Positions 1 to 10,781 of a DNA stretch of 64,000 bases are shown piece by piece. Numbering within the stretch: the stretch's first letter is position 1; the number at the start of each line of letters is the position of its first letter. The notes beneath the pieces were generated by a model. The model was not told where the DNA came from. It searched no databases and was given only the letters and a program-made list of their open reading frames with translations. The DNA is taken from the NCBI GenBank assembly GCA_014281115.1, contig JACONQ010000003.1:3844001-3908000 (forward strand), written 5' to 3'. This stretch comes from Laburnicola sp. R22_1. Taxonomy: Eukaryota > Ascomycota > Dothideomycetes > Pleosporales > Didymosphaeriaceae. Made by a program: the position numbers and the translations under genes.

Positions 1-697
1 CACGACTAGATATCGCCTAAGCTCACTTAGAGCTATCTTGTTACCTACAGAACCTAGGCTAGAAACATATCAGTGTGGTATACCACGTATGGAAGTACCT
101 AATTGGCACGAAGAGACTCGCTATAGGAGCTTATATAGACTGTGCGAACAGTGAGTCTGGTGGCAGTTAAACTATCTACCTAAGTTCAAGCTTGGGGGGT
201 GCAGAACCACTGTTCTATGGAGTATTAGATGCAGCTTTTGCAGACGACCTAGAGACTAGGCGGAGCTTACAAGGATACCTTTTCATGCTCTACGGCATGC
301 CTATTAACTAGAAAGCGACACGACAGCGCTCGGTTACCAAGTCGACCACTAAGGCAGAGCTTCTAGCTTTGTTAACAGCTGCTAGCGAGCTTTAAGCGTG
401 GAATTGACTATTTAAACACATTAAATTCGACCTAGACATTACGCCAACTATTTACTGCGATAACCTATAGATAGTAGGGATCATCACTAAGGATGAGAAC
501 AAGCTATTCACAAAACTACGCCACATCGACACTCACCAGCATTGGCTAAGACAAGAATAGGCAGAAGGACGTATATCAGTCCAGTGGAAGGCTACTAATT
601 AGATGCCAGCTGACGGACTTACTAAGAGCCTTGTGCGTCAAAAGCACGTCGACTTTATAAGGCAACTTGGCATGCAAGACGTTAAAGGATATCTATA
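1..697 (+). pseudogene. Copia pol remnant: RT tail and RNase H
   Basis: This is the C-terminal end of a Ty1/copia polyprotein and begins outside the window. Read with stops ignored, it gives the RNase H core, including KSTTKAELLAL, YCDN and the copia-specific end KLRHIDTHQHWLR followed by MPADGLTKSLV. Several in-frame TAG codons fall where Gln or Trp is expected in the family (for example in QE*AEGR and TN*MPADG), the pattern left by RIP. The last codons read GYL then TAG at 695-697. It cannot make a working protein. Family identity is firm; the exact frame of the first 200 bases is less certain. Confidence 0.85.
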
Positions 698-801
698 GAA
701 GAAGCTTAAGGAGGACTCTACTTCAGATTCTATCGTTTACTGCCTATTCTAGTATAGTACAGAGCATCAGCTTTAGTGTGGGTACACCGCAGCTGGGGGG
801 G

Positions 802-1034
802 TGTATAGCCACGTGACTTACGTCAGAGGTGGTGTGTGTAGAAGGTTCCATCTAGGTGCACAGACCACTATCCTCAAGATAAAGCTCTCGCCCTCTCCTT
901 TCTTCCTCGGTAGACTCCTCACTCCACACACTCTTTTCTGCAGATAGCAATATAGCTTGTTGTCCTCATATGCCTCATATGCCTGCCCGCCCACAAATAA
1001 TACTTACTGAGTTGTGAGACAGCTTTCCTTAACA
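802..1034 (+). repeat. Putative 3' LTR of the Copia remnant
   Basis: A polypurine run (GCTGGGGGGG) directly precedes TGTATAGCC, which is where a 3' LTR should start downstream of the copia pol remnant. The LTR would end at CTTAACA near 1034, giving a TG...CA unit of about 233 bp. The 5' LTR is outside the window, so the right border cannot be checked and could lie further right, up to about 1260. Confidence 0.45.
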
Positions 1035-2278
1035 GCGCTATACCGTGTATCGAACGTGCGCGAAGTCTTGGTCTTGAGTGAGTTGTGAGGGGCAGATATT
1101 CTTGGTGGCTATGAGTTAACTAGCAGGGCTTCTTATAATATGTGGCTTACGCTCTTTTTTGTTTACTAAGCAGGGGGCTCTGCCCTTTTTGTCATGTTAT
1201 TTGAGATGACAGCCTTTGTCGTTCTGTTCTACCCCTAGGTAGAATTAATTTAACACAGCATGATATGTGGCATGCCACATGCTGCCGGAGAGAAGGCGAT
1301 AGAGTGGAGTGCCGGCCAATCAGGTGCCGTTTTTGGGTAGAGTTTCGGGTTGGAGAGGAGAGCCGGGCAAAATGAATGACTTATACGGTGGGTGAGTGCG
1401 ATCTAGCCACGTACTGTTTAACATTTTGACAGTGTCGCCCTAAAATCTACTAGTCCATAGGAGACGGTCGGAAAAACCTAGTTCTAGTGACAGACCATGG
1501 TGTCTGCAATCTAGCCATATACCGTTCAACATTTTGACAGTGTCGCCCCAAAACGCACTAGTTCATAAGAGATGGTCCAAAAAAAACCTAGTTCCAGTCA
1601 CAAACCATGGTGCCGTTGCCGCAGATACCAAGTTACTGTTGGGTCATGCGCGTGCGTATGCATTGAAGCTTAATCGCTTAATGTGTAAATATATAAAGAT
1701 TCAACAAAAGGTGAAGTGATGCGTTGATAAGCCTACCGCAATGCTGATATATACGAGCAATAGCTGAGCAAAGCACGTGGAATCCCGATGCTGAAACTAT
1801 CAAACAGAGAAAAGTAGGCATCGTTCCACCGGTAGCAAATAAGCTGTTTAAAACTGCCACAAAAATGGTCTGGCGAGGAACTCGGAGCAGCAGAAGAGAC
1901 AGCACATATTTGCCGGTAGTTGTCCTCTGGTGTTGATCAAGGGTAAATACAGCGGCGGTTAGTGATGGCAAGTACCTCCCCTATGATGTCATACACCAGC
2001 TATACAATTCTATTCAATATTCCACTCGAAGGTAGTAGTAAAAAAACTAGGAGGCTTGTTAATCACGCCCGGACTTGTTTCGGGTATGAGCTTATCAACC
2101 GGAGATATATCGGAGGGCGTGAATACCTGACAAAGCAACACAGGCTGAATAATGCCATGTAGATGTAGAGCATAGAGTGACGTTTCGAGTGAATGTATAA
2201 AGTGAGGCATAAATCGTAATCACCGATGCACACACCTTCAGAAGCCTCAAAACTACGACCGCCATACATAAACCAAAC
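1035..2278. other. Intergenic region with a 108-bp direct repeat
   Basis: No gene is supported here. The short open frames lack family resemblance and overlap in several frames. The only structure seen is a tandem direct repeat at 1401-1616, listed separately. The last 100 bases probably hold the promoter and 5' leader of the reductase gene that starts at 2279. Confidence 0.5.
1401..1616. repeat. Two tandem copies of a 108-bp unit
   Basis: The sequence starting ATCTAGCCACGTACTG at 1401 recurs at 1509 as ATCTAGCCATATACCG. The similarity runs through CATTTTGACAGTGTCGCC, ACTAGT, AACCTAGTTC and ends at ACCATGGTG. The offset is 108 bp and most differences are C/T or G/A transitions. Origin unknown. 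Confidence 0.8.
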
Positions 2279-3435
2279 ATGAACGCCCTTGTTCTCGACC
2301 CAGCGGCCCGGACAGCCAGCTTGGAAAAGATTCCGAAGCCCTCACCCGGTCGACTGGAACTGCTGGTGCGGGTCGAAGCAATCTCACTGAATCCAGTCGA
2401 CCCTCTTTACGTCCAACACCCGCTCGCAACCTCGAAACGGACGATTGGAAGCGACTTCGCGGGCACCGTGGCATCCCTTGGACAGAGCATTCCAGCTGCT
2501 AGCAATATAAAAATCGGAAATCGTGTCGCGGGATTCCTGCAAGGCGCAAGCTCAGTAAATGATAGACCAGGCGCATTTGCTGAATACCTCGCTGTACCCT
2601 GGGACTTGGTATGGCGCATACCCGGAAATGTGTCAACCGAACAAGCGGCAGGAGTCAGTCTTGTGGCTTTGACAGCTGCACAAAGCATCTGGTGCCGACT
2701 TGGCTTGGAAGCACCATTTCAATACGACCAGAAAAGTGTGCTGGACGAACACCCAGAATGGACTGTGACCGGCGAACGGAAGACCGGCACTCCGCCCCAA
2801 AGCCTTGACATGTTCATATATGGTGCATCGACATCGGTTGGGCTATATGCAGCGCAAATGGCTCGTCTGAGCGCAAAGGCGAGTGGAAAGAGAATCCGGT
2901 TGTTTGGCGCTGCCAGCAAAGCAAGATGGGAGACGCTGAAGTCGGAACCGTATGGATATGAGCACTTGGTCGACTATCGGGATGAGCATTGGCCTGAGCA
3001 AATTTTGGAGTTGACGGGGGCAAAGGGGTACACTACGTCTACGACGGCATCTCCGAAGGCAGCTCAGTGCAAAAGGCGTCCTCCTTATTGACAACTGATG
3101 GAAAGAGCGCCGTCGTACGGTCACGGGCAGGCGGTGCCTGGGACGCCGATCATCTTCCTGTCGAGCCAATTTACGGGGCTGTGTGGGAGGGTCTCGGCGA
3201 AGAGATCCAGTACCAGGGATTTACGATACCGCGATCCGAAGCAGCGCGAGAATTTGCTGTCAAGTTCTACCGCTGGTTTAGCAAGGCGGCAGATTCTGAA
3301 ATCAAGCCTATTGCGATTAGATTGATGCCCGGAGGGCTGGAGCACGTCGTCTCTGATGGCTTTAGGTTGCTCGGAACTGGGAAGATGGAGGACCGGCAGG
3401 CTGTCAGGGCTGAGAAGCTCGTGTACCGAATTTGA
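2279..3435 (+). pseudogene. toxD-like MDR enoyl reductase / zinc-binding dehydrogenase, one frameshift
   Basis: This is a medium-chain dehydrogenase/reductase of the group of fungal toxD-like and trans-acting enoyl reductases, which reduce enoyl or quinone substrates with NADPH. The N-terminal GroES-like half includes NPVDPLYV and GSDFAGTV. The Rossmann half includes the nucleotide-binding IYGASTSVGLYAAQMA. At about 3025-3028 the frame must shift by one: upstream it reads ELTGAKG, and downstream the homologous continuation VHYVYDGISEGSSVQ is only in the +1-back frame, running to a stop at 3435. Loss of one G from the AAAGGGG run explains this. No intron signals bridge the point. Joined length is about 385 aa, normal for the family. 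Either a recent pseudogene or an assembly error. Confidence 0.85.
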
Positions 3436-4056
3436 AACGTAGGAAGCGAAATCTGCGAAACATGGAATTTAATTTGGTTTGTACGTCGATGCTGGGAGGA
3501 GTTCTCACTTCGATGCGAAAATAGAGCCCTGTTCAGCGTGTAGTGATAGCAATAGAGGTGAAAATCTGATGTTGTGCAATTCCTTATAGATGCACCCGAT
3601 GGAACGATGCTGCATGATGTTGGGGGCATGCTGTGAAGAGACAGATGAACGGGTCGAGGAGTGAACGTGACGCGCTAAACGCGTGCGACAGGATTGGGCT
3701 GTGATTGGTTGATTAAGCGGGCCTGCAGGGAGTGATTTCCTCTACTGGATGCGTTCCATTCAACAACTCACCACCATTCGACTCTCAACACGGGCAAAGG
3801 GCGCACATTGAACCACAAGAAATGCCACATCTCAGTTCGCGATCTGATCACTGAGTGTGGCTGGGATAGCAAGAGACAGGTGACTCAATATGCCCCCTTC
3901 CTGGAGCTTGGTATGCAAGGTGGCACGAATTCTGATTGTCCATGCCACACCCGCCACATGACACAATCACTTCCAAGGTTCAGACGGACTTCTAGCAGAC
4001 TTCTTGCGATCTACCGTTGCTTTCGTTTTCACGACGAAAGCTGAAAGCTCCCACCG
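3436..4056. other. Intergenic region
   Basis: No gene is supported. The open frame at 3808-4044 shows no recognisable domain and is probably promoter or 5' leader of the membrane-protein gene that starts at 4057, though an upstream exon of that gene cannot be excluded. Confidence 0.4.
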
Positions 4057-5235
4057 ATGCACATCTACTACGAATCCCGCGATTTGACCCAGTGCCCGCT
4101 CGGTGGAACATGGTACAGTTGCTCTGTGCCACAATTCGCTGGTTGTTGTCTAGTGGAGGCATGTGCCCGGGGCGGTTGTCCGAAGGATAAAGATCGCACA
4201 CCGTCAAGCAGTGGTACGTATCGATATCCCCTCAAGCTTTCTTTGGATGCGCACTTCTCGTGCATGACTCGATGAAGCGCTACATCAAATGCACCTGCAA
4301 ATGGATCGTTTTAATGCATCTGCCGCTTATTATTGCGGCGTGGCATAAAACCTGAGCTTTTGTGTCTCCCAATTCTTCCGCCTACTTTGGATATACCAGT
4401 CACTAAGCCCATTTCTAGGTTCAATTTCCGCTGGAAGTTCTCATCTCACGTCGAATGCTGTTGATACCATCGCGTCAGCATCCGCAGCTGTGATAACAGT
4501 CGCGTCGGTCTCTGCAAGTCAGAGTCATTTCGCCACTGTTATTTCTGCACCAGCACCAACGCCGCTGTCCACCGACAACTCGATAGAGAGACCGAACAAC
4601 AATGCCTATGCTGGCGCGATTGCTGGAGGAACTATAGGCGGTGTTGTGCTTCTCGCCATCGCCGTCTTTCTCGTCTGGTTTCTCCGCCGGAGAAGATGCA
4701 GAGAGGAAGAGCGGAGAGCCACGCTCCCGCCCCAATATCCAGGAGCACGAGCAGGAGACATGTCGGAACATCTCAGCGGTGAGTCGACCAAGCAGGAGCG
4801 TTGGCGATCGTCTCCAACTAAACACCTGTAGTTACCACCACAGCCATCGCTCCCGGAGGGAAGGCTATTATCCCCAGCGGAGATGATGCGAGTCTAAATG
4901 CAGTCCAACAACTCGATAGCACGGCCATTTTCCCCACGAACGAGGCGAACGTGGATGCGCTTGGTTGCATCCCCGAGCTCCCCGCGACCGAGCGCCATTC
5001 GAACCCGTTTACGACGCCTAACCAGTCGGAAGTAGCTGGATCGTCGATTGCACAAGAGAAAAATGCCGATAGAGACCAGGAACCTCATGATCCTGACAAC
5101 CATGTAATGAGCTGGTCGCAGTTTAATTCAATGGGGAACCGGAGTGCGCTGTCTCGGCTATCTCAGCCACATATTGCGCCCGATGCAACTGTATGGGAGA
5201 ATATGAGCCCTAGTAAGCCGAAGAAGCAGATCTAG
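4057..5235 (+). CDS. Single-pass membrane protein with Cys-rich ectodomain
   Basis: Proposed exons are 4057-4213, 4419-4778 and 4832-5235, with introns GTACGT...CTAG (205 nt) and GTGAGT...TGTAG (53 nt). The sum is 921 nt, 306 aa. The N-terminus holds the pattern CPLGGTWYSC...FAGCCLVEAC..GGCPKD, a short Cys-rich module common in front of fungal single-pass proteins. A Ser/Thr/Ala-rich stretch follows, then one hydrophobic segment (AGAIAGGTIGGVVLLAIAVF...) ending in the stop-transfer basic cluster RRRRCREEERR, and a cytoplasmic tail of about 170 residues. No clear signal peptide is seen, so the start may be further upstream or insertion may use the TM helix. It resembles cell-wall sensor layouts (Mid2/Wsc-like), but function is not established. 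Confidence 0.7.
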
Positions 5236-5804
5236 TATCGAAATACAGTGTGACTCAGAAAGCAATGAATATAATATGTTTGGCAGATCGACCATGAACC
5301 GGTCATGGTATTGGTGAATGAAAGGCGGGCGTGATTATGAATGTCAGTCAACGAACACGCCTCGAAATCAGGCGCAATGTTTGTCCTTCGGTCTTTTCAC
5401 TCGCCATTGCAATATGTTTGATTACCTCTCCAGAGCTGAGGAAGCGGGACGGGGCCGGCACCTGGGCACGAAACGAATCACGTGATTATCTTGGCGTTAT
5501 GCCCTAGGCAAGAGCGCCGCTAAAAATGCAGATCGGCAACATTTGAACATTGGGCATCCTGCGCCTACTCGACACTCACCTGAGATCTTTACTACCTGCC
5601 TAGCGCGCCCGCTTCACCTTTTTGCGCGATCAAATCAAAAGCCTCGACACCCACCTTTACAGAATTTTGAACCTCACAAGGGCCAGACTGCCCCGCTGAC
5701 GTCATTTCGAGGCTGCTTCGCTGGTGCCCTCTAGCTCACACCGCGCAACACAAGATCTTCGCTTCGTTTGCTCACCCAAAGACGGCGAGCAGGCTGCAAC
5801 CACC
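5236..5804. other. Intergenic region and 5' leader of the LanC-like gene
   Basis: No gene is supported between the stop at 5235 and the LanC-like start. The frame of the LanC-like gene stays open upstream to 5724 but without ATG; that part has no family similarity and is read here as 5' leader. Confidence 0.5.
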
Positions 5805-6956
5805 ATGTCTGAGCAAGCGGAAGCTGCGGCCACAGAGCCAGCATCGATACCGCGTTACTTTCGCAACGACGCCGACTTGTCGCGACGGGACCCCCACAAG
5901 CAACTGTTGGCCTCACTCAACCGCCTCGTCGCCGACTATCCTCCGCATCAGATACCACCCGGCGGCGGCCTGTACTACGGACCTATTTCCGTGGCCTACC
6001 TATTCTATGCGCTCCACAACATTTATCCGGACCTACTTCTAGAGGACTTTCCGCTGAACACGTGGAGTGCAGCCTACATTGAGCAAGCGCAAACCAACAT
6101 CAAGAAGTACAAAGGGCCGTCTCCCAGCAAATGTGGCGTGAGCGACGATATAATGGCTCTGCTTGCGCTCTATGCCGTGACCGCAAAAGACCCCGAGACG
6201 GCCAAGGAGGTCTGCGATTTTGCCGCTGTAACCATCGAGCCGGAAGCATCAAATGAGTGGCTCTATGGTCGTGCAGGGTATTTGTACCTGCTTCGCCTAG
6301 TACGTGGAGCCTTTATCGACAACAAGGAGATCACGGAGCTTATCGAGGACACGACGGACGAGGTTATCGACAATATTATGGCTAGCCCACGTCCGTGGAA
6401 GTGGCACGGCAAGGCCTACTTTGGCGCCGTTCATGGTGCTATTGGTATCATAACGCAGATCGTTCTCACTGACGCTACTTGGGCCCCGAAGCTTGAGGCT
6501 GAGCTGGGAGCGCTGCTTAGCTACCAATACGACAGCGGCAATTTCCCCTCATGCCTCCCTCCAGGACGAGACCGGTTGGTGCAATTCTGTCACGGCGCGC
6601 CAGGAGTTGTTGCTTCGTTGCTCTCGATCAAGAAATATTTTCCGAAATTGGAAGGGCGTATTGACCGGGTTGTGGCGAAGGGCAGGGAGTGTATATGGGA
6701 AAGGGGGCTCTTGACCAAGGAACCTTGCTTGTGCCATGGAATCACGGGAAACGCGCTCGCGCTCGACGGAAAGCAGTTTGAGCACTTCATGACTTATACC
6801 ACTGGGCACGAGATCAAGTCCTTGGCCAAGGATGGCATGCTAGAAAAGTCAAAGGAACCTTCGGCACTGTGGTGCGGTGAAGCTGGCCGCGCTTGGGCAT
6901 GGGCCGTAGCTGATAAAGGGCTGGAAAAGAGGTACTTGGGCTACAATGACATCTGA
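5805..6956 (+). CDS. LanC-like protein
   Basis: An intronless gene of 383 aa. I chose the ATG at 5805 (ACCACCATGTCT, a good context) because the open frame extends further only through non-ATG codons. The protein is a LanC-like alpha/alpha toroid. It carries the family's glycine/histidine repeats: GGGLYYGPISVAYLF, WLYGRAGYLYLL, GAVHGAIGI, FCHGAPG, CHGITGNAL and LWCGEAGRAW. The Cys of FCHG and the Cys-His of LCHG are the expected zinc ligands. Bacterial LanC enzymes cyclise lanthionine; mammalian LANCL proteins add glutathione to dehydroamino acids in damaged phosphoproteins. A similar clean-up role in the cytosol is an inference. No lanthipeptide precursor is seen nearby. Confidence 0.88.
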   Translation: MSEQAEAAATEPASIPRYFRNDADLSRRDPHKQLLASLNRLVADYPPHQIPPGGGLYYGPISVAYLFYALHNIYPDLLLEDFPLNTWSAAYIEQAQTNIKKYKGPSPSKCGVSDDIMALLALYAVTAKDPETAKEVCDFAAVTIEPEASNEWLYGRAGYLYLLRLVRGAFIDNKEITELIEDTTDEVIDNIMASPRPWKWHGKAYFGAVHGAIGIITQIVLTDATWAPKLEAELGALLSYQYDSGNFPSCLPPGRDRLVQFCHGAPGVVASLLSIKKYFPKLEGRIDRVVAKGRECIWERGLLTKEPCLCHGITGNALALDGKQFEHFMTYTTGHEIKSLAKDGMLEKSKEPSALWCGEAGRAWAWAVADKGLEKRYLGYNDI

Positions 6957-7490
6957 AAGCGGTGAAGAGGAGTCACAGAGTTCGTTATCAAGACACGAAA
7001 TTACGAGGACACGATGCCACGACGCATGGGCGAGGGAAGGGTAACATGGGATTGATAGTACCGGGTATTATGGCTAGGTGCGACATTGGCATATATAGAT
7101 GGCTGACGGAAGTAACCAACAGGTATATATATTTTCCTAGGGCTTACGGCTACTAGGTTGCTTTCTGTTCTTTCGTTTTCCCGAAGCGTGTCACAATCTA
7201 TCGATTTGACGGTGTTGGATCAATGAAATTTCTGAGACTACTTTGTTACACATGCAGAGGGCTTCTTTCAGACTGCTAGCTTTGCTTTTGCCTGTTGAAC
7301 CTTCCTGATTCTCCCGCGACGGCGAGTCCACGCGCCGCGGCGCCTTCGCCTTGGGCACCGTGACTCAAGGTCTGACAAGCACAACGTCCCCAGCTTGCCA
7401 TTCTCGCGCACAGTCGTGGCAGCTTTCACACTCGCCGACGTTCCTTTACCCATCTCTTCCATATTGCATCGGTGCCTAGGGTGGACCAGG
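6957..7490. other. Intergenic region downstream of the LanC-like gene
   Basis: Likely the 3' UTR of the LanC-like gene. A 64-codon ATG-started frame on the minus strand (7268-7462), rich in Arg, is the only candidate gene and has no family match I recognise, so it is not called. Confidence 0.4.
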
Positions 7491-7564
7491 CAGCGTTGAC
7501 AACGTACCGTAGCGAGTACGGCCGTACTTGCGGCCGTACTCGCTACGGTACGTTGTCAACGCTG
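7491..7564. mobile_element. 74-bp perfect-palindrome mini-element with 8-bp target duplication (hAT-type MITE)
   Basis: Two arms of 34 bp (7491-7524 and 7531-7564) are exact reverse complements around a 6-base loop TACTTG. The element starts CAGCGTTGACAACGTACC. It is flanked on both sides by GGACCAGG (7483-7490 and 7565-7572), an 8-bp direct repeat as made by hAT transposases. The terminus resembles that of the large hAT at 52508 (CAGGGCTTCCAACGTAGC). It has no coding capacity. It looks like an element reduced to little more than its two terminal inverted repeats, sitting upstream of the tyrosinase gene. Confidence 0.85.
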
Positions 7565-7572
7565 GGACCAGG

Positions 7573-8212
7573 TGCAGCTGATGACAGCTGACAGGGCGTG
7601 TTTGAGTGTAGCAAGCAGTCAGTCGCGTGGGCTATGACGGGACGCAACGCGTGGAAGGCACGATGGGCGTGATAGCCTGGTCATTGGGGCGGGGCTTGTC
7701 CCACAGGAAGGCACGACCGTCCACCAGAGGACAACTTCACCACCACGTCACCAATACCAACCGCCCACCAACCGCCCACCAAACGCCTTGCCGCCCCCAA
7801 AAGGCCCCGGTGGTCAGTTGCCGTGTGTCTGCTATGCATGAGCTCTGCCTCTGCGCTGCCTCTGTTCGGTCTTTGAGTTTGCCTTCCGGTCTGCATCCGC
7901 ATATTTGACCAAGAGTCCCTCGCTTGCTATCTCGACCTTCTCTTTCTCCCTTCCTATCTCTGATCTTTCTTTGACTTGTACTGTCATCTTTTCTACACTT
8001 TCCCCTAATCTGAACCCTCATAGACCTCTTCGCGGTCCTTTACATGCGCCTGCTGGATCGCTCCTGCTCCATCACTCGTCCAGCTGTATCAATCTGCTTA
8101 CAATATCACGAATAGGTAAGTAAATCTCAGAAGATTCCACGTACCCTCACGGACAGATTACCACCAGTTGGGTCTTCCTTCGTCACCCGCATTACCAACG
8201 CACAGCCCCGCC
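7573..8212. promoter_or_regulatory. Upstream region of the tyrosinase gene
   Basis: No gene is supported. Pyrimidine-rich stretches (7910-8100) look like a fungal core promoter and 5' leader. A donor-like GTAAGT at 8116 and an acceptor-like CAG near 8167 could mark a 5' UTR intron, which cannot be proved here. Confidence 0.35.
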
Positions 8213-10347
8213 ATGTGGTGGGCTATCAACTTCGCTTTCACGATTTCTCTTGCTTCATTTGCGACGTGCACACCAATTGAGCCGGCGTCACATCAGATCG
8301 CGAGAGATGGGGCTGCTGGCAGGCATCGGATTATCGGAGTGGGAACGAGGGACAATGGCAAGCACATGCTCAAATGAGAACGGATAAAAGGTGCTAATTG
8401 CGGACAGGCGGCCACCCGCACCTCAGACGTGAGGTTCGTGACCTAGCAGCCAACTACCCGGATCACTGGGCTTTGTATCTGCTAGGTCTACTCCAGTTTC
8501 AGCAGGTGGACCAAAACGACCCTTTATCATACTACCGCATTTCAGGTGCGCGCCGATGTCTGCCATTGTGGCATCTTGTACTAATTGAACCAAGGCATAC
8601 ATGCCCGGCCGTTCGAAATATGGCAGGATGGGCAAGGCACTCCGGGGGCAGCTGTTGGCGGTTACTGCCCTCATTCCAGTCCGCTCTTTCTGAGTTGGCA
8701 TCGTCCATATTTGGCATTATTCGAGGTGCGAGACAGATCATGCCAAAACTTAACACAGTCCAGCCACTGACACACTTTTAGCAAGAACTCTGGAAGCACG
8801 TCCGATCTATCGCCGATCGAGCCCAGCAAGACCATGCGCGCTGGTCTGCTGCCGCCAACGAATTCCGGATACCATATTGGGACACTGCGTTGGGTAACAA
8901 AAGTGGCCGTGTTCCGCCGTTTCTCACGTCTCCAAGGTGGTCAGTTGCTGGACCAGAAGGGACCCAGCTCATCGATAACCCTTTGTTTTGGTATCAGTTT
9001 CATCCCCTTGTCCCTGGGGACTTTGCACCTGGCGATGTATGTCGTTTTAGTAGGACCAGTATTGACGCGTGTGCTCATGTCTCTAGATTAGGAATTACAA
9101 CCAGACAATGCGCTACCCTACTTCGCACAATTCGGACGCAAAACCCCAAATGAAGAAATTGGAACAGGGGTATCTCAAACACCAACGCAACCGCCAGGAT
9201 GGCGTCAACATAGCGTTTTCAAAGGATACGTCATTTAACGAATTCGCCGTTTTGCTGGAGAATGCGCACTCAGACGTTCACACCTCCGGTGGGGGTACAG
9301 AAGATTCAGATACGGGAGTCCTACTTCATGGTCACATGTGGTGGATAGACAATTCTGCTTTTGACCCAATGTTTATGCTGCATCACGCGTAAGAACTCCC
9401 TGATGGTACGCTTGTGCATTGTCTGATCTCAGTTCACTAGGAATTTTGATCGCCTAATGGCTTTGTATCAGGCGGCCCATCCTGACATCTGGCTTCAGCC
9501 CGAAACCACTAAGAACACCAACTTTTGGATTCCATACAACACAGTCATCAACGCAACCTACCCGCTTGTGCCGTTTTGGAAGAATGAACAAGCATTCTAC
9601 ACCTCGGAGGACATTCGCCATCCCGACGTACTTGGTTATGCCTATCCGGAGACTCAATACTGGAAATTTGCCTCGACTGAGCAATGGCGGAATGACGTCA
9701 AAGCCTCGATTCAAAGGCTGTACCCTCATAGCGCTCAGGTCATGCTGACTAATGCTGTCGCATCCGGGTCTGATCTCACCAATGTCCTGGAGAAAGGTAA
9801 CATGTTTACGCAATGGACCATCGAGGTTAGCGCATCCGTTACAGAGATGCCCCCAACCTTCCGGGCTATCTTCTCGCTCACGGGAGACTTTTCTTCCGAC
9901 CGAAGCGCAGAAGTCGGTATATGGTCGAGGTTGCTGGCCGAAGTCGGCGAGACTGGGACTTGGAAAGCTCGTCAAGCGGAGCGAAAAGCAAAACGCTACA
10001 GCATGTCTGGACAGAGCATAAGCGGCTCCGTCAGTTTAACATCGAGTCTGTTGGATCAGATTGCGGCTGGTAAACTGGAGAGTCTGGACGCAGCAGTGGT
10101 GGTGTCGTATCTGAAAGCTCACTTGACCTGGAACGTCTATGCAGTAAGTCATGTCTTTGCTTCGCTGTCACGAGGGGTGTCTAACTATGCACAGGGCAAC
10201 GAAATGACTCACATGTCAGGCAATCAGCTAGATAGCTTCGTCGTCGAAGTCACTGGCACGAAGGTGCGCAACCCGGCCGACCTGTCGCAGCCACTCGAGT
10301 ATACTAGCGACAAGACGTCTTATCGTATGGGCGAGGTGGATGGTTGA
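8213..10347 (+). CDS. Secreted tyrosinase (polyphenol oxidase)
   Basis: Seven exons are proposed: 8213-8357, 8408-8545, 8595-8725, 8782-9036, 9087-9388, 9441-10143 and 10195-10347, total 1827 nt, 608 aa. Residues 1-20 (MWWAINFAFTISLASFATC) look like a signal peptide. The type-3 copper site is complete: CuA ligands in IHARPF, YCPHSS (with the Cys-x-His thioether motif, about residues 119-121) and WHRPYL; CuB ligands in HSDVH (about 284-288) and MLHHANFDR. GYAYPE matches the Y-x-Y motif that ends the catalytic core, after which a C-terminal shielding domain of about 230 residues follows, usually cleaved to activate the enzyme. It would oxidise phenols to quinones, as in melanin formation. Intron 1 has a GC donor (GCAAGC); the others are GT-AG. 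No other melanin gene is adjacent. Confidence 0.93.
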
Positions 10348-10781
10348 TATGTTATGTTGGCGATGCCACTTTTATCTCGATCCCCATGTTTTTTTCTGCG
10401 TTTTCTCGGTTGTCAGGAGGGCTACTGTCCTACAAGAAGTGTTGGAGGGTTAGTTCGGAGCGCGTTACGATTGCTATTTTCGTGCCAATGGTATAGAAAT
10501 GACGATAATGAATCTTCTTGATACAAGCAAGCTTGTCTTGTGTTTAGTGCTAGGATCACGTTCCCACTCCCCGCACTGCCCCACTTCTGACTTGTCATTG
10601 GTCAGCCCTGTGGACCCTGATGTTTTTCCCCGACCTCATTGTCTACCAAACTCTCTCTCATCACCAACCTCGTATCAACCAATTAGCCAAAAACCCAAGT
10701 CCAATTTGAGAAAACCACCCCTTAGTACATGATAGCCATTCGACCAAGCGACTCCCGTTTACTACCATAGCATCGAAAAGC
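10348..10781. other. Intergenic region between tyrosinase and methyltransferase
   Basis: Holds the tyrosinase 3' end and the pyrimidine-rich promoter region of the methyltransferase. No gene or repeat is supported. Confidence 0.5.

Noticed and set aside
7268..7462. 64-codon ATG-started frame on the minus strand, Arg-rich.
   Set aside because: No family recognised, no exon partner; it lies in the likely 3' UTR of the LanC-like gene.
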